Assembly (NCBI GenBank): GCA_958450365.1
Contig: CAUEEP010000740.1
Span: 487,501-551,500, forward strand
From: Mesorhabditis belari
Taxonomy: Eukaryota > Nematoda > Chromadorea > Rhabditida > Rhabditidae
DNA: 64,000 nucleotides
Reading direction: 5' to 3'
Positions 57,312 to 64,000 of the stretch are shown in pieces (within the stretch, counting starts at the first letter, position 1; each line of letters starts with the position of its first letter). The translations under genes were made by a program, and so were the position numbers. Below the pieces are notes generated by a model. The model was given only the letters and a program-made list of their open reading frames with translations, did no database searches and was not told the origin of the DNA.

Positions 57312-60300
57312 ATGGTCTCCGATGGTTGTGCGGTTTGTGGAGATCGAGTGAATGGAGCGAGATATGGAGCGCCTGCGTGTCTCGGATGTATCGGTCAGTA
57401 TCGTTTCATTTTTTTTTTATTTGATCGGTTGATTGGTATTCCAACTATAGGTATTAACTACCAAATAGCTGTGCTTTACAGAATTTGGATCATTCAAATA
57501 AAAGCTTGAGAAAGAAGTGCCTAAAATTCTCCAATTTGCTCAAAGAATCCCCTTTTCCGTTAAAATGAGGAAAATGAAATGTTTTGACTTAAACATTTAA
57601 GCCAGTGTGATCTTATCAAAATTTCTTTAAAACATTGTACTTTTGAAGTTCTCATGCTAAAATTGATCATTTTCGCTTCAGGAGAAACTTTAGGAAATAC
57701 ATTCATAATGATAGAATGATAAAATAGGCTTAAGCTATAGAATGATAAAATAGACTTTGTTCAAAAATACCGACTGAGGCTACCAGTGGTGAATTTATCG
57801 CATACACGAAATATATCAATCACAATACAACGACACACACAATACTAGGCTATATCTTAACTTAACCCACGTCATGACAGACGGCTCCCTAACCCCTAAG
57901 CTCAATGGGGGAACTAAAGAGCTTTTTTGGTGGTGAAGGGAAGATGATGATGAAGGAGTGGCTTGTCACTTTAAAGAACTGGGGCCACAACCACCAGACT
58001 GCCCTCCAGAAAACCTCTCAACCCGAAGGGAAAGGAAATCCGAAGGGGGTGACCATGTCGCATGTGGGGTTCGAACCCTCGACCTTCCGATTAAGATAAA
58101 AGACACTTAACCAGTCAGCCACACGTGCTTTGAGAAAAGAGAGAAAAGTTTTTGCATTTAAGCATTTTGCATTTTGCTTATGTTTAAAGCAATCAAAGCA
58201 AAAGCTTTTCTCAACAAAGTCTATTTTATCATTCTATAGAAATTCGGTTATAGAAATCCACAACTTACTTACTACTTACTTACTACTTACACTTTAATAT
58301 AAAAACAGACACTTAATAGACAATAGACACTTATCTCGACTTTGACCCTAATTTTCCCTATGTCTTTATTGGTAAGTCTACAAAACAAATTCTATATTTC
58401 TTTAATCAAATTTCATGTAGATTCTAATAAAAGTAACCGTGGGTGATTCAACTTTTACATCTTGAGTTATAGACCATTTAAGTGGATCCACCCTTAGACC
58501 TTTCAGGTAGGCAGTCCAACTTTGACCAAAATTTTCTCTATGTTTTTATATTAAAGTGTAGTAAGTAAGTTGTGGATTTCTCAAAAACTCAATGTTCCAA
58601 AAATCTCCTTGCAAAAGCTTAATCCACCAGAAAATCCGGACCTAATTCGATCAAAAGTTTACAACTACAATAAAGTAACCTCGTGTTTTTGATTTTGTAT
58701 TTTGTATTCGATTTTGAAAAAGATTTCCAATTAAAGTCTATTCCCTAGGGGTCAATTAAATGGAGAAATTGTTGGCTTTGCAAAGCGGAGATTTTTAAAA
58801 ACTCGAAAAATTTCAGTGTTTTTTCGCCGAGCTGTCATCAAAGAGGCAAAATATCGATGTATGAAAGGACAAAACTGTGAAATCACTTTTTGTGAGTGAA
58901 AATGAGAAAGAGAAAAATAAAAAAAGAACTTTTCAGCATCTCGATGCATTTGTCGGTGTTGCCGTTTGTCGAAATGTCTCCACGTTGGGATGAGACCGGA
59001 TGGTGAGTGGGCAAATTAGGGGGAAAAGAGAAACTAACTTAAAACAAAGCTAACAATAAGCCAAATTTTGTTTTGCATTTTTTGTGTTGACTTTAAAAGC
59101 TAACAATAAGCTAGGTCAAATCAAATTGAACTTCTGGAAGCTGTTGAATGATTCTGAAAGCTGTTGAATGATTCTGGAAGCTGTTGAAGTTAAAGAAATA
59201 CATAACTTTGAAAAGCTTTCTTTATATATAACAACAAATATTGTTATATTGTTATAATAGTATCTTCAGTATATAATGGAAAACTTTTCCATAACGATTT
59301 GTGAAAGAAAAATTCGAAAACCATTTTCAGCAATTCAACGCCGCGATGTGATGGGTCCGCGAAAACCGAAAGAGAAAAAAAAGAGAGGGTGGAGATGGGG
59401 AAATCCGGGAATTGTTCCACAGACCATCAACATCGACATCACAGACGGCAATGAGTGGAAGGAATTCACCTCCAAAGCCGGAATGCTTATCTGTTGCCAG
59501 TAGCTCGGGTCAGTCTAACTCACAAAAGCAGCTTTACTTTGTACTCACTTTCTGGCATACTTAAGAGTATTTCAGAAAGCGGGCGTTTTGAAAGAGCACA
59601 AAGTAGAGCTTCTTTCTGCCATTTCTCTTTATTTCCTCATTTCAGGTGCTTCCTCCGATTCGACATGGAGTAGTCCAGACAGTGTGATGGATCGAGTGAT
59701 GAGAATGCAACAAAAACAAGTAGATCTTTGCTTTTAGAATCCCTTTTTTCAACGTAAATTCCAGAGAGCCGCTCACAAGGCTCACTTTTGCTGCCTATGA
59801 TGCGGGAATTGATGGGAAAGATGAGCTCTTTGATCAAGTTGAAATTCGGGTTTGTTTTTTCTTTGATTTCTTTGAATAGATGGAATGATATGTACAAAAA
59901 ATATAGTAATTTTTCTTGAAAATACATTTATTCATTTGAATAATTTGGTACAAACAATAGCCGTAAATGTAGAAGAAAAACCCATATATATATATATGTG
60001 TCGCAGCCGCTCGTGATTTTCAGCCGATGGTGATTGAATCACTAGCGGCTAGTCGATGGTTTCAATCACTAGCGGCTGAAAATCAGCGGCTGCGACATAT
60101 ATATATCTGAGGAACCAATAATCTAGCCGACGGGATTGAGTCCTGGATCTCCGGACTAAGATCCCGATAGGACTCTTAGCCAGTCGATCATGTCGACAAT
60201 TGTGTAACAAAATCCTTTTTCAGTTACATCCTGGTGGATCGGGGCCACGGCGAGCTAGACGACACGATGTGAATGCAATGTTGAGATGCGGATTGATGGA

Positions 60301-61889
60301 TGCGGCCGAATGGGGACAAGCGTTTAAAGAATTCGCTTCACTTAACACACAGTCAAAGGTTTGAGAAAGAGAATGAAATAATAGCTATAGCTGACAAACT
60401 TTACGAAGTATAGTATCTGATGTTTGTATAATTACAGTACTTACAGATGATTTTACAGTACTTTGAATTCCACTTTACACTTACAGTCCTTCGAGCGCGA
60501 CTTTGCCAACTAGTTTACTAGTTTCTCTTTCTTCTTCCTTATCTTTCCTATTTCTTCTAGGGAAAAGAAGACGTTGATAGCTCATTGGTAGAGCATCTGC
60601 CAATGAGCAGAAGATTGAGGGTTCAATTAAATGAATTAGATATTACAGTACTCACAAACTACTGTAATGGCTAATCTATTAGTACCAAGCATTTTACAAC
60701 CACAATTACTAGTTCCTAATCTATAAATCTCAATATCAATATCAAGAAACTCATTTTGTGCAGTCAAACGAGCTTTCAGCGCCTCATCCTACAAGATTTT
60801 GGTTTCGCGATGATGCTCATTGATCAAGGATATCAAACGATTCAACAAGATGATCTCGAGGTTGATGATTCCACTTTATCATGTTTCAACAATCTCATTC
60901 TAGCTCTGGATTCTCCAAAATGGCACTTATATGTGCCCAGATTACACCCGCGGTTTACCCACACACGAACTACCCCTTGTTGATAAGGATAAAGCAAAGT
61001 GAGTGGGATAAAAACATTGAAAAACAGAAAAACAAGTGCTGCATATAGCAAAGACCAGTACCTATAAAAAGTTGTAAGAACAAAAACTATAAGCATTTAA
61101 ACTTTCGTACAGTAATAATCTTCAGACTACACCCGTGTTTTGTCGCCGAGGCTATCAAAGATGTTGGTCGACCGATGCGTGCCTTGAAAGTTGATGAGTA
61201 CGAGTGTGCTGTGCTCAAATCAATCATTCTTCTATCATGTAAAATTCTATTTTTTTGTCATCAAGTATCAAACATTTCTTAGATCGTAACCATTTCACGG
61301 AAAAACATCGGAAATCAGCATTCAGTCTTCAAACGAAACTCATCAACGAATTAATGGATTACAGTAAAGCAAAAGAGGGAGACAAAGCGGCAGAGAGATT
61401 GGGAGCAATTCTGCTCTTGACAACGAATATCCGGGTAAGTGAAGAGTACGGTAATAGCTCAAAATTCTTGGTGTTGAGTTGTGCAATTTAAATAGTTTTT
61501 TGTACCAATCGACAGAGAAAGACTTGGCGCATCTAATGATAACAACAACAAACAAACAAACAACAACAATTTGTCAATAGTTTATAAATTCAACAGCCCA
61601 ACACCAAGATATTTGAGTTTAAAGTTCGATTGCTCATGGGGAAAAAGGGCGTCAAATGTCTGATAGCCTTTAAAAAGCGTAAAAGTACTCTTCTTTTGTT
61701 ATTGATGACTTTGCTGCCTATGATGCGGGAATTAATGGGAAAGATGAGCCTTTTGAATTTGTCCTACCTTTTTTCTAAGATTTCCATTTTCAGTGCAGTG
61801 TTTATTGGGCCTATACGCACACTCGAATGCACGATGTTTTCGGGATGATGATGTTCGATCCACTCGTTCGCGATGTTTTCCTCACATAA
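57312..61889 (+). CDS. Nuclear hormone receptor (nematode NHR family)
   Basis: Twelve exons (57312-57393, 58817-58891, 58937-59002, 59331-59388, 59423-59508, 59646-59719, 59767-59853, 60224-60358, 60780-60952, 61126-61238, 61283-61434, 61794-61889) give 398 residues. The C4 zinc-finger DNA-binding domain (residues about 6-75) is complete: CAVCGD, CLGCIVFFRRAV (P-box region), YRCMKGQNC, SRCICRCCRLSKCLHVGM. The hinge is basic and Ser/Pro-rich. The ligand-binding domain carries FGFAMMLIDQGY, LKVDEYECAVLKSIILLS and RLGAILLLTTNIR, and ends with an AF-2-like FDPLVRDVFLT. The CLGCIVFFRR P-box is not the usual CEGCKGFFRR and marks a nematode-expanded subfamily. Exons 6-8 junctions are the least certain (donors at 59853 and 60952 are weak). 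Confidence 0.85.
57735..58239. mobile_element. TIR element carrying a tRNA-like segment, in an nhr intron
   Basis: CTATAGAATGATAAAATAGA (then CTTTG) at the left and CAAAGTCTATTTTATCATTC (then TATAG) at the right are perfect inverted ends of 25 bp. The left end is duplicated in part at 57711-57734. A tRNA-like sequence on the minus strand (58060-58135) lies inside. It resembles a MITE that has captured a tRNA or SINE. Confidence 0.7.
58060..58135 (-). repeat. tRNA-derived sequence (SINE or pseudo-tRNA)
   Basis: Minus strand: an A-box-like TGGCTGACTGGTTAAGTG and a B-box GGGTTCGAACCCC at tRNA spacing. The anticodon arm is weak and stems are imperfect, so I call it tRNA-derived rather than a tRNA gene. 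Confidence 0.55.
58246..58580. mobile_element. Palindromic MITE next to the tRNA-bearing element
   Basis: AAATCCACAACTTACTTACT at the left pairs with AGTAAGTAAGTTGTGGATTT at the right; ACACTTTAATATAAAAAC pairs with the complement near 58540. It abuts the 57735-58239 element in the same intron. Confidence 0.75.
59987..60108. repeat. Near-perfect palindrome with ATATATATGT-GTCGCAGCCGC ends
   Basis: TGTCGCAGCCGCTCGTGATT and the facing AATCAGCGGCTGCGACATAT pair, with two CACTAGCGGCT units inside. The ends recall the element at 11003-11166. In an nhr intron. Confidence 0.8.
60125..60200 (-). repeat. tRNA-like sequence, minus strand
   Basis: The minus strand reads GACTGGCTAAGAGTCC (D-arm-like) and CCAGGACTCAATCCCGTC (T-arm-like, B-box degenerate) at about tRNA spacing. 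Probably a SINE remnant. It lies directly after the palindrome at 59987-60108. Confidence 0.45.
60573..60640 (+). repeat. tRNA-like sequence, plus strand
   Basis: GATAGCTCATTGGTAGAGCA is a good A-box/D-arm, and GAGGGTTCAATTA a degenerate B-box at tRNA spacing. No convincing acceptor stem. In the nhr intron between 60358 and 60780. Confidence 0.5.
61697..61760 (+). repeat. Second copy of an nhr exon segment
   Basis: The segment TTGCTGCCTATGATGCGGGA, then TTAATGGGAAAGATGAGC, repeats part of exon 59767-59853 about 1.9 kb upstream with few changes, and stays in frame (LLPMMRELMGKMS). It lies in the last intron, before the AF-2 exon. Confidence 0.8.
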
Positions 61890-62935
61890 GTCAAAAAAGA
61901 AAAGAATATTTTCCTTTGATTTCTATTGTCATTCTATATTATTCTATATTATCTCTATTCCTTTGTCACTATCGTAAGACTTGTAATAGATTGAATAACT
62001 GGGTTTACGGTAGTTGATTCATGTAGAAAATCGTGAAAAATGGCAGATCGCTGAGGTCTGTTGATTGGATGTTGATTCAGGCTTTGAACTACTGTTCAGA
62101 AAAATTCATTTGTCCATTTGTTTTCCATTTGTCAACTCGTTTTTCTCATCTTTTTTTACATGTTCATTGTGATGAGTCCTTCGCGATTCTCCTCATTTCC
62201 TCTCTCTCTCTCTTGTCACCTCAAATCTTCACATGATTCTATCCATTTTAGTCTCAGTTATAGTTTTAACCATTAGTTCTTTAGTTTATTTAGCTATTTT
62301 ATTTTTTGTGATTTACTCGGGTCTGTGATCTCTCCAATTGAAAATTTTTCTCTACCGTCATTGTTTTTTTTTGTCCATTTACATATAGTACATATAGTGG
62401 TGATACACATGAACTCAGAACGGTTTTTTTCGGTTTTTCTTCTTTTCTTTGTCAGTTGAGTGAATAAAATTGTTTAATTTTCACAAAACAAAAACATAGC
62501 ACATGTTATCGGAATTCGCGTGCGAGCAATACTCGGCGTGTTGCGGTAAAGCGTAGGAGAAAGGTTGCGATGAGCAGACGATCATCTGAACCAAACGTCA
62601 ATAATATGGTGAAAGGCTGTAAGTCATTTTTGGAACTGTTTTCTAAAAAGTCCAATTACCCAATCAAAAAAAGCACAAAAATATTGATGTGTGTACAAGG
62701 GAAAGCAAATCCGATGGTCAGAATCTCAGGGTACATTGTCATAATAGCGCTTAAATTTGCATAAAATCCCCTGGGCATGTAAGAAGAATGTCCAAATATA
62801 TATCAAAAGCCGAAAAGCTTGACAAACAAAGTAAAAGACTTTAGCGATCTGCGAGTTTTCACGATTTTCCACATTTTCTTAATGTTATTAAGTGATATTA
62901 GGTACATGCATAAGGGATTATTTCAACATTTCCAT
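61890..62935. other. Downstream flank of nhr with one possible first exon
   Basis: AT-rich 3' flank. One short exon-like segment: ATG at 62570, MSRRSSEPNVNNMVKG, then donor GTAAGTC at 62619. It could start another plus-strand gene running off the window, but no second exon is seen. Confidence 0.3.
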
Positions 62936-64000
62936 AAATTTCCAACGATAGAAAACTGATATCGATGAATGTTATAAACTATTTGAAAGTTGTAAATCTC
63001 CTCTACAAAATAGGCTAAAACGTGTTTCAATTGATCGAACCATTGAAGAAATTTCGAGGGCGAAATAGGAGTGACCAAAACAAGGAATCGAGTCACTTTA
63101 GGGACAAGTTTAGTGTGGTCAAAATCGAGTTAGCTTCCCAAAATTAAAGAGTTAAAAAAAAGGATAACTATATATCAATTCATTAAAAGAGTCTAACGGA
63201 AATGCAATTACAAAAATTTAGATAGAGCGTAAGTTTAAAACCCTCAAAATTGTCAAAAAAAACCGGCTTTTTCACAAAAAAAGAAAAATTATTATAAAAA
63301 CAAAGTTTTCCCATGAAATGATCCCAACTCTTAATTCTTTTGAATGATATTTTTGGGCGGCCATTTTCTGATTTGGTTCAGATTTGGTCCTGGATTTTGG
63401 TAGGTCATTTTCCACTATATAGTCAAAAGCGAACTTGTGTGAAAGTGGGGTTTTTCAAAAAAGTGCCTTTTTTTTGGTCACTCGCATTTCGACCTCGGAA
63501 ATTTCTTCAATGCTTCGATCCAATTGAAACACGTTTTAGCCTCCCAAAATTAAAGATTTAAAAAAAGGATAACTATATATCAATTCATTAAAAGAGTCTA
63601 ACGGAAATGCAATTACAAAAATTTAGATAGAGCGTAAATTTAAAACCCTCAAAATTGTCAAAGAAAAAACCGGCTTTTTCACAAAAAAGAAAAATTATTG
63701 TAAAAACAAAGTTTTCCCATGAAATGTTTTCCCATGAAAATCCCAACTCTTAATTATTTTGAATGATATTTTAGGGCGGTTTTATTGATATTTTAGGAAA
63801 TTTTCCACTATATATTCAAAACCGAACTCTTATGAAAGTGGGGTTTTCAAAAAGTGCCCTTTTTTTGGTCACTCGCATTTCGCCCTCGAAATTTCTTCAA
63901 TGGTTCGATCAATTGAAACACGTTTTAGCTTATTTTGTAGAGGAGATTTACAACTTTCAAATAGTATATAACATTCATCGATATCAGGTTTCTATCGATT
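62936..64000. repeat. Large fold-back element with internal 400-bp direct duplication, cut by window end
   Basis: The arm ATATCGATGAATGTTATAAA through GAAATTTCGAGGGCGAAAT (62955-63072) is matched by its complement at 63873-63990. Between them, about 63138-63535 and 63541-63920 are direct repeats (both contain GGATAACTATATATCAATTC and GTCTAACGGAAATGCAATTA). No ORF. The outer right end lies at or beyond position 64000. Confidence 0.85.

Noticed and set aside
58060..58135. Functional tRNA gene
   Set aside because: A- and B-boxes are present, but the acceptor and anticodon stems do not pair well; better explained as a SINE or pseudo-tRNA.
59331..59508. Frameshift or pseudogene call in the nuclear receptor hinge
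   Set aside because: Straight reading stops at 59503, but removing a 34-bp GT-AG intron (59389-59422) restores phase through to the AF-2 exon, giving an intact 398-residue protein.
57312..61889. Any CRISPR, integron, phage or bacterial operon structure in the window
   Set aside because: No spaced direct-repeat array, no Shine-Dalgarno spacing and all recognisable genes have spliceosomal introns or eukaryotic-only families.

Overview
The window is nuclear DNA from a nematode, most likely a chromadorean (rhabditid-type) worm. The signs are small introns of about 35-50 bp with TTTCAG or TTTTAG acceptors, acceptor-like sites just upstream of start codons that fit spliced-leader trans-splicing, an AT-rich background, a likely operon, and gene families with nematode-specific architecture. 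These are a p120 catenin with N-terminal FN3 repeats, a divergent nuclear hormone receptor and a nematode-type serpentine receptor. Nothing is bacterial or viral. Gene models were spliced by hand, checking codon phase at every junction.

Layout: 12-729 holds the last five exons of an Obg/GTPBP10-type GTPase (+). 730-10801 is a gene desert with a TA-flanked MITE, a palindromic element and local duplications. 10802-13413 holds candidate 5' exons of jac-1 around a 148-bp poly-C tract. 13351-27743 is jac-1, the p120/delta-catenin orthologue (+), with four FN3 domains, armadillo repeats and a DSWV C-terminus. A same-strand gene (17659-18594) lies inside one of its introns, and other introns carry several palindromic MITEs. 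27744-31750 is repeat-rich intergenic DNA. 31751-33384 is a 7TM receptor (+), which converges on dynamitin (dnc-2, 33484-35133, -).

Next come a sphingomyelin synthase with two alternative 5' ends (35997-38400, -), a TXNDC15-like thioredoxin-domain protein (39767-41290, -) and MED31 (41431-41826, -). The last two look like one operon. 44951-50058 is a 22-exon gene for an unrecognised secreted or lumenal Thr/Lys/Glu-rich protein of 910 residues (+). 50129-51219 is a decayed pogo-like transposon with perfect 24-bp inverted ends that also holds reverse-transcriptase and tRNA-like fragments. 57312-61889 is an intact 398-residue nuclear hormone receptor (+) whose introns hold tRNA-like elements and palindromes. 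The right edge (62936-64000) is a large fold-back repeat.

The genes serve separate housekeeping or developmental roles: adhesion, dynein transport, lipid synthesis, ciliary/ER redox, transcription and chemosensation or signalling. The only likely co-expressed pair is MED31-TXNDC15. The least explained objects are the 910-residue secreted protein, the nested gene in jac-1, the C-rich segment upstream of jac-1, and the MITE families, one copy of which is flanked by an 82-bp direct duplication.
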